In this document: positions 1-8,900 of the stretch, one piece after another | Numbering within the stretch: position 1 is the stretch's first letter | Layout: each line of letters begins with the position of its first letter | Assembly (NCBI RefSeq): GCF_030818255.1 | Contig: NZ_JAUTAG010000001.1 | Location: forward strand, 3,100,001-3,164,000 | Direction of reading: 5' to 3' | DNA: 64,000 nt | Origin: Microbacterium sp. SORGH_AS_0969 | GTDB taxonomy: Bacteria > Actinomycetota > Actinomycetes > Actinomycetales > Microbacteriaceae | Program-made: the position numbers and the translations under genes | The notes under the pieces: model-generated | Told to the model about the DNA's origin: nothing | Seen by the model: the letters and a program-made list of their open reading frames with translations, nothing else | Databases searched by the model: none

Positions 1-235
1 TCACCGAGGTCTGCGAGGCGATCGCGATGTCGCTCACGGGGGCGCGCACGAGGCGCGCGTACGCGGCGCGCGCATCCTCGACCGCGCGCGATGCGGCGGC
101 GACATCGGGGCGACCGGATGCCGCGGCGTCGAGGTCCGCGCGCACGGCGCGCACGGTGGCGCGCGACGGGAGACCGACGGTGCAGGCGGCGAGATAGTCG
201 CGGCCGCCGGCGAAGCGGGAGGCGAGGCTGCTCAT
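1..235 (-). CDS. aminotransferase class V-fold PLP enzyme, N-terminal 78 residues only (truncated by window edge)
   Basis: Reading leftwards from an ATG at 235, the frame stays open to the window edge. The first residues, with the run AACTVGLPSRATVRAVRADL and the later PVSDIAIASQTSV, match the start of class V aminotransferase/cysteine desulfurase-like enzymes, where the chain enters the PLP fold through a short substrate-entry loop. The catalytic lysine and most of the enzyme lie outside the window, so the substrate cannot be named. It diverges from the LysR gene across a 77-bp gap holding a perfect inverted repeat. LysR proteins often control the gene they diverge from, so regulation by that neighbour is a reasonable inference. 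Confidence 0.7.
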   Translation of the reverse strand, partial: MSSLASRFAGGRDYLAACTVGLPSRATVRAVRADLDAAASGRPDVAAASRAVEDARAAYARLVRAPVSDIAIASQTSV

Positions 236-280
236 GGATCCAGGTTCCCGCGGGGCGCGACATTGCACTAGAGCAGGTAT

Positions 281-297
281 TGCATGAGAAACATGCA
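281..297. promoter_or_regulatory. perfect inverted repeat in the divergent promoter, candidate LysR box
   Basis: TGCATG and CATGCA are separated by AGAAA, which gives a perfect 6-bp dyad. It lies 16 bp before the LysR start and about 45 bp before the aminotransferase start. The spacing fits the T-N11-A type sites bound by LysR regulators. Binding is inferred from position only. Confidence 0.5.
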
Positions 298-312
298 TTC
301 TGCTTATGTGTG

Positions 313-1257
313 ATGATGACCGACCAGGACGACGACCTCGACGCGCACTCGCTCCGCGTGGTGAAGGCCATCGCCGATACGGGCTCGATCACCGCGGCCG
401 CCCATGCGCTGGGCTACAGCCAGCCGGCGGTGAGCCAACAACTGCGACGGCTCGAGCGGCGCGCGGGCACGCCCATCGTCGAGCGCGTCGGGCGCGGTGT
501 GCGCCTGACGGAGGCCGGCCGTGTCCTCGCCCGGCACGCCGCCGTGGTGACGACGGCGCTCGAGGCCGCCGCCGGCGATCTCGCCGAGCTGCGTGGCCTG
601 CGGGCCGGGCGCGTGCGCATCGCCGCGTTCCCGTCCGCCTCATCGACCGTCGTTCCCCGCGTCATCGCGTCGGTGACCGCGCGTCGCCCCGGCGTGTCGA
701 TCAGCTTCGTCGAAGCCGAGCCGCCCGAAGCGATCGTCGCTGTGCGCGAGGATCGCGCCGACATCGCCCTCACCTACAGCTATCCGGGGGATCGTCGAGA
801 GCTCGACCTCGCCGCCAACGGCCTCTCGGTGCGCGCAGTCGGCGGAGACGACACGGTGCTCGTCCTGCCCGTCGACCACCCGGCTGCCGCCGGCCCCATC
901 GACCTCTCGCGTCTCTCGGGCGAGCGGTGGATCGCGGGGTGCCCCCAGTGTCGCGGGCACCTGCTCGAAGCCTGTGCGCGAGCGGGCTTTGTCCCCGACA
1001 TCGCCTTCGAGACCGACAACTACATCGCGGTCGAGAACCTCGTCGCACAGGGCGTGGGGGTCGCGATTCTGCCGCGCATGGCCGTGGCATCCTTCCCTCT
1101 GCTCGCAGGAATCGCCGCTCCCCGGCTACCGGATGCCGAGGCCCGCACGCTGCACGTGGTGACCGCCCGTGGGGCGGAACGCGTGCCGGCGGTCGGCGTG
1201 GCGCTCGACGTCATCGCCGAGGTGCTCGCCGAGTATCCCTTGCCCTCGGGGCCGTGA
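313..1257 (+). CDS. LysR family transcriptional regulator
   Basis: This 314-residue protein has the usual LysR length. Residues about 5-65 form the winged helix-turn-helix, with the characteristic [20 protein letters not shown] recognition region. The rest is a periplasmic-binding-like effector domain, including a CPQC-type stretch near residue 215 that is common in one actinobacterial LysR subgroup. Candidate starts are GTG 310, ATG 313 and ATG 316; I chose the first ATG because homologues begin close to the DNA-binding domain. It probably regulates itself and the divergent class V aminotransferase. The effector is not predictable. gltX follows after 26 bp and has its own -10 box. Confidence 0.85.
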   Translation: MMTDQDDDLDAHSLRVVKAIADTGSITAAAHALGYSQPAVSQQLRRLERRAGTPIVERVGRGVRLTEAGRVLARHAAVVTTALEAAAGDLAELRGLRAGRVRIAAFPSASSTVVPRVIASVTARRPGVSISFVEAEPPEAIVAVREDRADIALTYSYPGDRRELDLAANGLSVRAVGGDDTVLVLPVDHPAAAGPIDLSRLSGERWIAGCPQCRGHLLEACARAGFVPDIAFETDNYIAVENLVAQGVGVAILPRMAVASFPLLAGIAAPRLPDAEARTLHVVTARGAERVPAVGVALDVIAEVLAEYPLPSGP

Positions 1258-1283
1258 GCCACGCCGCCGGTAGGATCGAGGGG

Positions 1284-2798
1284 ATGTCTGCCTCTCCCGA
1301 TCCCCGCACCACGACCGCCTCCGGCGCCGACGTCCGCGTCCGGTTCTGCCCGTCTCCGACGGGTCTGCCGCACGTCGGTCTGATCCGCACCGTGCTGTTC
1401 AACTGGGCCTACGCCCGGCACAACGGTGGAAAGCTCGTCTTCCGTATCGAAGACACCGATGCCGCGCGCGACAGCGAGGAGAGCTACCAGCAGCTCCTCG
1501 ATGCCCTGCGGTGGATGAACATCGATTGGGACGAGGGCGTCGAGGTCGGCGGTCCTCACGCCCCCTACCGGCAGTCCCAGCGTCACGAGATCTACCGCGA
1601 GGTGCTCGACAAGCTCGTCGCGGCGGGCGCGGTGTACGAGAGCTACTCGACGGCGGAGGAGATCGACGCCCGCAACGAGGCCAACGGCCGCGCGAAGCAG
1701 CTCGGGTACGACAACTTCGACCGTGACCTCACCGAGGAGCAGAAGGCGGCGTTCCGCGCCGAGGGACGCCAGCCCGCGTGGCGTCTGCGCGTGCCCGACC
1801 ATGACCTCACCTACGTCGACCTGATCCGCGGCGAGGTGACGTTCCCGGCGGGCTCGTTCCCCGACTTCGTGCTCGTGCGCGCCGGGGGAGTGCCGCTCTA
1901 TCCGTTCGTGAACCCGGTCGACGACGCCCTCATGGGGATCACCCACGTCATCCGCGGCGAAGACCTCATGCCCTCCACCGCCCGTCAGCTCGCGCTGTAC
2001 TCGGCGCTGGTGGATGCCGGCGTCACGACGTTCATCCCGCGCTTCGGCCACATGCCGCTGGTGCTGGGCGAGACCGGCAACAAGAAGCTGTCGAAGCGCG
2101 ACCCGCAGGCCGACCTCTTCCTGCAACGTGAGAAGGGCTTCATCCACGAGGGCCTGCTCAACTACCTGTCGCTGCTCGGCTGGTCGCTCTCGCACGACCG
2201 CGACGTGTTCTCGCTCGACGAGATGATCGCGGCTTTCGACATCGCCGACGTCAACCCGAACCCCGCGCGCTTCGACCAGAAGAAGGCCGAGGCGATCAAC
2301 GGCGACCACATCCGGATGCTGGATGCCGACGACTTCGCCGCGCGGATCGTGCCCTACCTCGCGGGGGCCGGGTTCATCGCCGAGGATCCGTCGCCGGAGC
2401 ACCGGGCGATCATCGCCGCCGCCGCGCCCCTCGTTCAAGAGCGTGTGCAGCTGCTCGGCGAGGTGCCGGGCATGCTCGGCTTCCTCTTCGTCTCCGAAGT
2501 GGAGTACGCCGAGGATGCGCTGAAGGTGCTGCCGGCCAACGCGGCCGAGGTGCTCGTGGCATCGGTCGGAGCCCTCGAGCTCGTGCCGGAAACGGAGTTC
2601 ACCGCCGCGGCCGTGCAGGAGGCGCTGTCGACGGCGCTCGTCGAGGAGCTCGGGCTGAAGCCGCGCGTCGCGTATGGGCCTCCCCGCGTGGCGCTGACCG
2701 GTCGCCGCGTCTCGCCGCCTCTCTTCGAGTCGATGGAACTGCTCGGCAAGGCGGAGACTCTGCGCCGCCTCGACGCGCTCGTCCGTCACCTCGGCTGA
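1284..2798 (+). CDS. gltX: glutamate--tRNA ligase (probably non-discriminating)
   Basis: Class I aminoacyl-tRNA synthetase of 504 residues that attaches glutamate to tRNA-Glu. The HIGH-type signature is [10 protein letters not shown] at residues 23-32 and the KMSKS-type loop is KKLSK at 267-271, followed by the helical anticodon-binding domain. The ATG at 1284 sits 7 nt after TAGGAT (1271-1276), which suggests a leaderless transcript. A tRNA-Gln gene follows downstream. Most actinobacteria lack glutaminyl-tRNA synthetase and make Gln-tRNA from Glu-tRNA(Gln) with GatCAB; if that holds here, this enzyme charges the neighbouring tRNA as well. That last step is inference. Confidence 0.97.
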   Translation: MSASPDPRTTTASGADVRVRFCPSPTGLPHVGLIRTVLFNWAYARHNGGKLVFRIEDTDAARDSEESYQQLLDALRWMNIDWDEGVEVGGPHAPYRQSQRHEIYREVLDKLVAAGAVYESYSTAEEIDARNEANGRAKQLGYDNFDRDLTEEQKAAFRAEGRQPAWRLRVPDHDLTYVDLIRGEVTFPAGSFPDFVLVRAGGVPLYPFVNPVDDALMGITHVIRGEDLMPSTARQLALYSALVDAGVTTFIPRFGHMPLVLGETGNKKLSKRDPQADLFLQREKGFIHEGLLNYLSLLGWSLSHDRDVFSLDEMIAAFDIADVNPNPARFDQKKAEAINGDHIRMLDADDFAARIVPYLAGAGFIAEDPSPEHRAIIAAAAPLVQERVQLLGEVPGMLGFLFVSEVEYAEDALKVLPANAAEVLVASVGALELVPETEFTAAAVQEALSTALVEELGLKPRVAYGPPRVALTGRRVSPPLFESMELLGKAETLRRLDALVRHLG

Positions 2799-2835
2799 GC
2801 GTCCGCCGCTTCTCGCCCCGCCCGCGAGACTTTCA

Positions 2836-2872
2836 GAACCTCGCAGAATCCCCGTGGGATTCTGCGAGGTTC
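2836..2872 (+). terminator. 17-bp perfect hairpin after gltX
   Basis: Arms 2836-2852 and 2856-2872 are perfectly complementary around a 3-nt loop. There is no T-run after it, so it is either a T-less actinobacterial terminator or a dispersed hairpin repeat. It begins 38 bp after the gltX stop. Confidence 0.65.
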
Positions 2873-2884
2873 TCGCATTCTGCG

Positions 2885-2916
2885 CGCACTCCGCGCCGGC
2901 GGGATTGCGGAGTGCG
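2885..2916. repeat. second inverted repeat upstream of tRNA-Gln
   Basis: CGCACTCCGC at 2885-2894 and GCGGAGTGCG at 2907-2916 form a perfect 10-bp stem around a 12-nt loop, only 12 bp after the previous hairpin. It lies between gltX and the tRNA-Gln promoter region. Its role is unknown. Confidence 0.55.
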
Positions 2917-2999
2917 ACGCGCGCGGGCCGACGCCGGTTTGGCGCTGGGCCGCGCGTCACGTAAGCTTGATCCTCGGCACGAGTTCCGGCTCAGCGCCT

Positions 3000-3071
3000 T
3001 GGGGTATGGTGTAATTGGCAACACGGCGGTTTCTGGTTCCGTTGTTCTTGGTTCGAGTCCAGGTACCCCAG
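3000..3071 (+). tRNA. tRNA-Gln (CTG anticodon)
   Basis: A 72-nt cloverleaf. Acceptor arms TGGGGTA and TACCCCA pair fully, the discriminator base is G, and the T-arm carries GGTTCGAGTCC. The anticodon loop is TTCTGGT, giving CTG with a U-U closing mismatch that is typical of glutamine tRNAs. The sequence after the discriminator is CAA, so the CCA end is not encoded. A T-rich terminator follows directly. Confidence 0.93.
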
Positions 3072-3080
3072 CAAGACGAA

Positions 3081-3131
3081 AAGCCCCGGTCAACGCGAAA
3101 TGCGCGGAGATCCGGGGCTTTTGCTTTTTTC
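3081..3131 (+). terminator. intrinsic terminator of tRNA-Gln
   Basis: AAGCCCCGG (3081-3089) pairs with CCGGGGCTT (3112-3120) and is followed by TTGCTTTTTT. This is a conventional T-tail terminator starting 10 bp after the tRNA. Confidence 0.85.
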
Positions 3132-3174
3132 CGAGGGCCTCGCGTGCTCGCGGTCATCGTGATAGGCAGGATGT

Positions 3175-3861
3175 ATGACCACGACCGCCTCTCCACCGCG
3201 ACGCCCGTCGCCGACGGAGCGTCGCGCCCGTCGGGAGCGACTGTCGACGTGGATCACGATCGGTGTCGTGCTCGTCGTCTGCGCCGTCGCGGCGTTCGGG
3301 GCGTACGGCATGGCGAACTCGTGGTGGGTCGAAGACGCTCCGACCGCCTCCGCCGATCAGCAACTCCCGGATGGGCAGTCGCGGTTCGATCAGGCCGGCC
3401 TCGACTTCCTGAACCGGCGGGGACTCGCCACCGTCGATGTCGTCGACGGTGCCTCCGCGAGTGAACTCGGTCTCCCCGCGAACGGCGACACACCGGTCGA
3501 GACGCTCGTTCCGCTGACCCTCGATGTCCGCGGGAGCGGGGGAGCGGTCTCGTTCCCCGGGGTCTCCTGGTTCGCCCTCGCGACGGAACGAGACAGGCTG
3601 ACCACTCTGACGGTCACTCCCGCCTCGAGCACCACCTGGCTCGCAATCCGCTCGGATCTGGAGCAGCGCGCGGTTCAGTGGGGATGGTCGGAGAGTGATC
3701 TGCGGGATCTGCAGCAGAAGGTCGGCGACGCGGGCCGCGAGGAGGGTGTCGCTCAGACGTTCCGTCTGCCGGCGACGCCCGTCGACCGGATGACCGTCAC
3801 TGCCGAGGTCTCGGTGGATGAGGGCGGGCGCATCTCTCTGCGGTACGTCTTCGCACGCTGA
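3175..3861 (+). CDS. hypothetical single-pass membrane protein
   Basis: 228 residues with a basic, proline- and arginine-rich N-terminus, one transmembrane helix at about residues 25-47 (ITIGVVLVVCAVAAFGAYGM) and a soluble domain of about 180 residues that should lie outside the membrane. I do not recognise the soluble domain. The ATG follows TAGGCA (3163-3168) by 6 nt, suggesting a leaderless message. It lies just after the tRNA-Gln terminator and ahead of a 75-residue protein. No function can be assigned. Confidence 0.75.
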   Translation: MTTTASPPRRPSPTERRARRERLSTWITIGVVLVVCAVAAFGAYGMANSWWVEDAPTASADQQLPDGQSRFDQAGLDFLNRRGLATVDVVDGASASELGLPANGDTPVETLVPLTLDVRGSGGAVSFPGVSWFALATERDRLTTLTVTPASSTTWLAIRSDLEQRAVQWGWSESDLRDLQQKVGDAGREEGVAQTFRLPATPVDRMTVTAEVSVDEGGRISLRYVFAR

Positions 3862-3904
3862 TCCCGCCGATCCCCTCGCGATGCGTCGCGAGCACAATGG
3901 GGTC

Positions 3905-4132
3905 ATGGGAATTTTCGCGCAGCGTCCGGAGGAACCGACCGAGTGGGCGGGGCTGCCCGGTGAGCCACGGCGCCCTCGAAGTCGTGCGGAGATGCTTCCG
4001 GAGGACGAGGTGATGAGCGCCTCGCCAGCGGACCTGCTCGGGGTGGGGGAGGCGCATCTCTCGTCGATCTCGATCCCCCTCGAAGTCGAGGGACCCTCTA
4101 CTGATGACGGGGGAGAGACCGCGTCCACGTGA
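3905..4132 (+). CDS. small conserved hypothetical protein, 75 residues
   Basis: A short, acidic, cytoplasmic-looking protein that begins MGIFAQRPEEPTEWAGLPGE and has no membrane segment or metal motif. The start is the ATG at 3905, 43 bp after the preceding stop; the frame also extends upstream, but that part overlaps the preceding gene. The N-terminal pattern of short proteins with E-PTEWAGLPGEP is familiar from other actinobacteria, but I know of no function. CACAAT lies 6 nt before the ATG and may be the -10 box. Confidence 0.6.
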   Translation: MGIFAQRPEEPTEWAGLPGEPRRPRSRAEMLPEDEVMSASPADLLGVGEAHLSSISIPLEVEGPSTDDGGETAST

Positions 4133-4140
4133 TCGCTACG

Positions 4141-4180
4141 AGCGCCGCAACATGACGATCATGTGACGGTCTGTGGCGCT
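4141..4180. promoter_or_regulatory. nested inverted repeats before an AT-rich promoter patch
   Basis: An outer stem AGCGCC (4141-4146) / GGCGCT (4175-4180) encloses a perfect inner dyad ACATGA-CGA-TCATGT (4150-4164). The AT-rich stretch that follows (4182-4209) stands out in this GC-rich DNA and probably holds the promoter of the secreted-protein gene. The dyad could be an operator. Confidence 0.4.
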
Positions 4181-4257
4181 AGCAAAAAATATCTGAAAAA
4201 TTCCTTCACATCGTGCTTCACTGTACGCACATCATCCGTACACCCCCTGAGGCACCT

Positions 4258-5949
4258 ATGAAGAAACCCTGGATCGCCGCCGGTGCGGCCCTCGTCGCCG
4301 TCCTCGTCGTCGGTGGCACCGCCGGCACCGTCGCCGTCGCGCAGAGCGGCATCCCCGCCACGTCCACCCTGTCCGACTCGAGCGTCGGGGCCGTGGCATC
4401 CGCCATCGATCTCGACCGGGCCGGGTCATTCGTCCTCGCCGAATCGGAGGACACGGCGTCGATCGAGGGGAGCCGCCTGGTCGCTTCGGCACCCGAGACG
4501 AGCACGGTGCTCCCCGTCAGCCTCGACGTGACGAGCATCGAGCAGTACTGGCTCTGGGCGAGCGGGGTGGAAGTCACCGCGCACGGTCTCACCCCCGGTG
4601 CCGATGTCGAGATCGGCATCGTCTTCTCATCCGGCGTCACGAAGCACTGGGCTCCCGTGCGCGCCGACGAGAACGGAACGCTCGTCACGCGGGTCCGGAC
4701 GCTCGATGTCGACCCCGAGAACACGCGGCCCGAAGCCGGCCTCGCTCAGATCACAGTCCGCTCCTCGGCCGGGGAGGCCGGTTCGGCGCTGCTCGACGTC
4801 ACGGCGACGACAGACGTCATCACGGTCTCGAGCGACCCGGCGACGATCAGCCAGGACGAGTTCCTCGACAAACCTGTCACGATCCACGCCAGCGGATTCG
4901 CACCGATGACGAAGATGTTCTTCAACCTCGGCATGCCGGACACCACGATGTTCGCGGTGGGTGAGAACGAAGGCCTGCACTCGGACGAGAACGGGGATTT
5001 CTCCTACCAGCTGCAGATGAACTCGGTCAACTCACAGGTGGGGACCTGGCTCATGAGCTTCGTCTCCGACGACCGCAGCGGTTCCGCCACCTTCCAGGTG
5101 ACGGCGGGAGCCGCGCGCACCCCCGACAAGAAGGTGACGCCCGCACGCAGCGAGATCTCTGTCGCCGACTTCGTCGCCGAGCCCGGCATGCGCTTCGCCC
5201 TCGAGGGGTTCCTCCCCTTCGACACGTACGAGCTGCTGTTGACCACCTCGCGGGGGTACACCGCATCGCTCGGCATCTCGCGCACCAATGGTGAAGGTCG
5301 ACACAGCAATGCGATCACCAGTCCCAAGGGAATACCAGAGGGGGAGTACACCGTGACCGCCCGGTCGACCACGACGGGCGACTACGCGATCGGCACTTTC
5401 CGCGTCACCGGAAATCCGGATGCTCCTGCGTCCGAGGTCTCGCTGTCGGCGGGTTCCGTGACCGCCGGTTCGCTCGCGGATTCGACGAAGGGCGTCTTCC
5501 TCTCCGGGCGTGACGTCACGCCGGGGACGAGCTTCCGTGTCTCGCTTCGCAACGGCGCCTGGGAGCGGCAACCGCTGCTCGTCGGCGCGGACGCGTACGC
5601 CACGGTCGGCGACGATGGAAGACTCGCACTCCAACTCGTCACTCTGCAGCGTCTCGCGCCCGGAACGTACACGGTGTGGGCGGAGGGCGGCGGCGGGGCC
5701 GCGGCCTACAACGTGCAGCTGCCGCTCGAGGTGACCGCCGACGCCACGTCGACGACCCCGTCGGTCGCTCCGGAGACGCGTCTTGCTCCCGTCGAGGAAG
5801 CGCCCGCTCTGCCGCAGCCCACTCCCGACACGTCGGAGAGCCCTGCTCCCGCACCGGCACCAAGTGTGTCGCCGACCCCGATCCCCGATGCGATCGAGAA
5901 CCACGTGCCGAATCCGGCGCTTCCCGTTCCGACCGTTCCCGCCCGCTGA
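4258..5949 (+). CDS. secreted surface protein with about four Ig-like repeats
   Basis: 563 residues. The N-terminus (MKKPWIAAGAALVAVLVVGG and on) is a signal peptide with likely cleavage after AVAQS or nearby. From about residue 80 to 505 there are four related segments of about 100 residues, each with a G-F-x-P or G-L-x-P turn and a later D-E/D-x-G turn, which is the pattern of bacterial Ig-like beta-sandwich domains. The last 55 residues are a Pro/Ser/Thr/Ala-rich stalk. There is no LPXTG motif or C-terminal helix, so it is either released or held non-covalently. The ATG at 4258 was preferred because it starts the signal peptide. The subtilisin gene follows 14 bp later, suggesting co-transcription. 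Confidence 0.75.
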   Translation: MKKPWIAAGAALVAVLVVGGTAGTVAVAQSGIPATSTLSDSSVGAVASAIDLDRAGSFVLAESEDTASIEGSRLVASAPETSTVLPVSLDVTSIEQYWLWASGVEVTAHGLTPGADVEIGIVFSSGVTKHWAPVRADENGTLVTRVRTLDVDPENTRPEAGLAQITVRSSAGEAGSALLDVTATTDVITVSSDPATISQDEFLDKPVTIHASGFAPMTKMFFNLGMPDTTMFAVGENEGLHSDENGDFSYQLQMNSVNSQVGTWLMSFVSDDRSGSATFQVTAGAARTPDKKVTPARSEISVADFVAEPGMRFALEGFLPFDTYELLLTTSRGYTASLGISRTNGEGRHSNAITSPKGIPEGEYTVTARSTTTGDYAIGTFRVTGNPDAPASEVSLSAGSVTAGSLADSTKGVFLSGRDVTPGTSFRVSLRNGAWERQPLLVGADAYATVGDDGRLALQLVTLQRLAPGTYTVWAEGGGGAAAYNVQLPLEVTADATSTTPSVAPETRLAPVEEAPALPQPTPDTSESPAPAPAPSVSPTPIPDAIENHVPNPALPVPTVPAR

Positions 5950-5963
5950 CTTCAGGAAACTTC

Positions 5964-8900
5964 ATGATTACTCCCCGTTCGGCGCGTTCGCGCGCCTGCG
6001 CTCTGGTCGGGGCCGGCCTGCTCGCGACCACACTGTCGCTCGGTGCCGCCCTGCCCGCCGGTGCCGCCCCCGGCACTCTCGATGAGATCGCTCTCGCCCC
6101 CGCAGGCCCGGGCACGGGCACGCCCCTGCCCGATTCCGTGGTCTCCGCGGACGGACCGGTCGACGTGTTCGTCCAGACGCGCGGCGACAGCGCCCTCGGC
6201 GTGCACAGCGCCTGGCAGGCGCGAGGAGCGTCGGAGGACGCGGCGTCGGCCGCCGCCGCCGATACGGCCACCGACAACGCCGCGGTCGCCGATCGCGTGT
6301 CGGAGGCGCTCGAGCAGATCGATCCGGATGCCAAAGTGCTCTACACCTCGACGTACTCCGTCCCGGGCATCGCGGTCAACGCGGATGCGGACACGCTGCG
6401 CAAGCTGGCCGAGCGGTCGGACGTCGAGAAGGTGTCCCGCATCGTCACGCAGTCGATCGAGCTGCCCGCCGCCACCGATGCGTCGCCGTCGAACTCCGCG
6501 TCGGACGCTTTGACGCGTGCGGTCAACGCCTGGCAGCAAGCGGGACGCACCGGCAAGGACGTGACCGTCGCCGTGGTGGACACCGGCGTTGACTACACCC
6601 ACGCCGACTTCGGCGGTCCGGGAACGAAAGAGGCGTACAAGCAGGCGCTCGCCTCGACCGACGCGCCTGCCGCCGGCTGGTTCGACCCGGCCAAGTACCT
6701 CGGTGGGTGGGACTTCGCCGGCCCGACGTACAACGGGGCCAACGGTACGCCCTCGTACGACCCGATCCCGCGTCCCGACGCCAACCCGATCGACGGGCCT
6801 GGAGGCAACCATGGCACGCACGTCGCGGGAACCGCCGTCGGCCTGGGCGTCGACAAGGACCAGAAGACGTTCCGCGGCGATTACGAGGCACTCTCGGCGG
6901 AGAGTGTGCGGTCGACGTTCTCGATCGGCCCGGGCTCCGCTCCGGAGGCAGGACTCATCGCTCTGAAGGTGTTCGGCGACAACGGTGGCAGCACAGCTCT
7001 CACCGGAGCCGCTCTGGAGTGGATCGCTCAGAAGGTGGCATCCGGAACCTCGATCGACGTCGTCAACCTCTCGCTGGGCACGAACTACGGCGCGATCGAC
7101 GACCCCGACAACGCCAAGCTCCAGGTGCTGGTCGACGCCGGCATCCTTCCCGTGGTGGCCGCGGGCAACTCGGGCGACGTCACCGACGTCGGAGGGAGCC
7201 CCGGCACCACGATGGGTGCTCTCACGGTTGCCGCGTCATCGAGCGGGCACGGCCTCGCCGATGCGGCCAAGGCCACCGTCGGCGACCCGGCGCAGAACGC
7301 TCCCGAGAAGATCAAGGTGCAGTACTCGCAGGAGTTCGGCTGGGACTTCGAGGTCGCGGCGAACGTCGTCGCCCTGTCGGAGAAAGCCAATGCGGATGGA
7401 TGCAAGCCTTTCGACGCCGCCGACCGCCCTCGAGTACCGGGCAAGATCGTGTGGCTCGAGTGGGACGACGCGGATGTGGCGTGCGGTTCCGCCAAGCGAT
7501 TCGACAACGCGCATGAAGCGGGAGCGGTCGGCGTCGTGCTCACCGGCCAGGCGGACTCGTTCGAGAACGGGATCGCGGGAAACGCCGCCATTCCCGGCGC
7601 ACAGCTCACGGGCGACTCGACCAACGCTCTTCGCCCGGCGATGGAAGAGGGGCGGCTCATGATCGAGCTGCGCTCGGATCTCCGCCGCACGATCGAGGTG
7701 TTCGACTCGTCGCGCGTCGACACCGCGGCATCCTTCACCTCGCGTGGCACCCACGGCTCGATCGACGACGTGCTCAAGCCCGACGTGTCGGCCCCCGGCG
7801 TCTCGGTGATCTCGGCCGGTAACGGCTCGGGAACGGGTCTCGAGGTGCTCAGCGGCACGTCGATGGCCGCACCGCACGCCGCGGGCGTCGCCGCACTGGT
7901 CGTCGAAGCCCACCCCGAGTGGTCAGCGGAACAGGTCAAGCAGAAGGTGATGAACACCGCGGCGCACGACATCGTGACCGCCGGTGCCGATCCTCGCGCC
8001 TATGGCCCCGCTCGCGTCGGCGTGGGGCGAATCGACGCCTTGGCCGCTGTCGAGGGAGACATCACCCTCCGCTCGGTCGAGAACGGCGACCTGCTCAGCG
8101 CCTCGTTCGGCGTGATCGACGCCGGCACCGAGCCGATCGTGCAGACGAGAACCATCGCTGTCGGCAACGACGGGACGGATGCCACCACCCTCGACCTGCG
8201 ATACTCCCCGCGTACCGAGACCCCGGGCGTGGCCTATGATGTGAGCCCGTCCACGGTCACGGTTCCGGCGGGAGGCCGTGTCGATGTGACGCTGACCCTG
8301 CGCATCGACGACCCCGCCGCTCTGCGCCGCACCCTCGACCCGACGATGCAGGCCGAGACCGGGGGAGCGCCCCGCCAGTACCTCGCGGACGCCTCGGGCG
8401 TCATCGAGGCGACCGGACCCACGGGAACCTACCCCGTGCGCCTCGCGGTGTACGCCGCGCCGCGTCCCTATTCGGAGACGCACACGGAGGGGATCGCATT
8501 CGACGGCACGTCGGGCACCCTGACGGTCGCGGGTCGAGGGCTCGACCAGGGTGAGGGCCGCGAACGCTACCGTTCGATGATGGTGCCCCTGATCCTCGGC
8601 ACCACCGACCCGGACGACACGTTCCCCGACACATCAGCCCAGCGCACGCTGGAGAGCGCTGACATCCTCGCCGTGGGAGCGTCGTCGACAGCGCCGCTGC
8701 TCGCGGATCCGACGCAGGGCGTGCTCACCTTCGGTCTGCAGATGGACGGCGAATGGGCGCGGATGTCGCCCCTGACCTGGCCGTCGGTGCAGCTCGACGT
8801 GAACGGTGACACCCGTGCGGACTTCATCGTGCAGGTGCAGCCCGGCGACGCCGGTGATGTGCCGGTGGCGATGACGATCGATGCCGTGACGGGCGACACG

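Noticed and set aside
1020..2960. 646-codon open frame antisense to LysR and gltX
   Set aside because: At high GC, stop codons are rare in the complementary frames. The product is low-complexity Arg/Gly/His sequence with no domain, and gltX on the other strand is certain.
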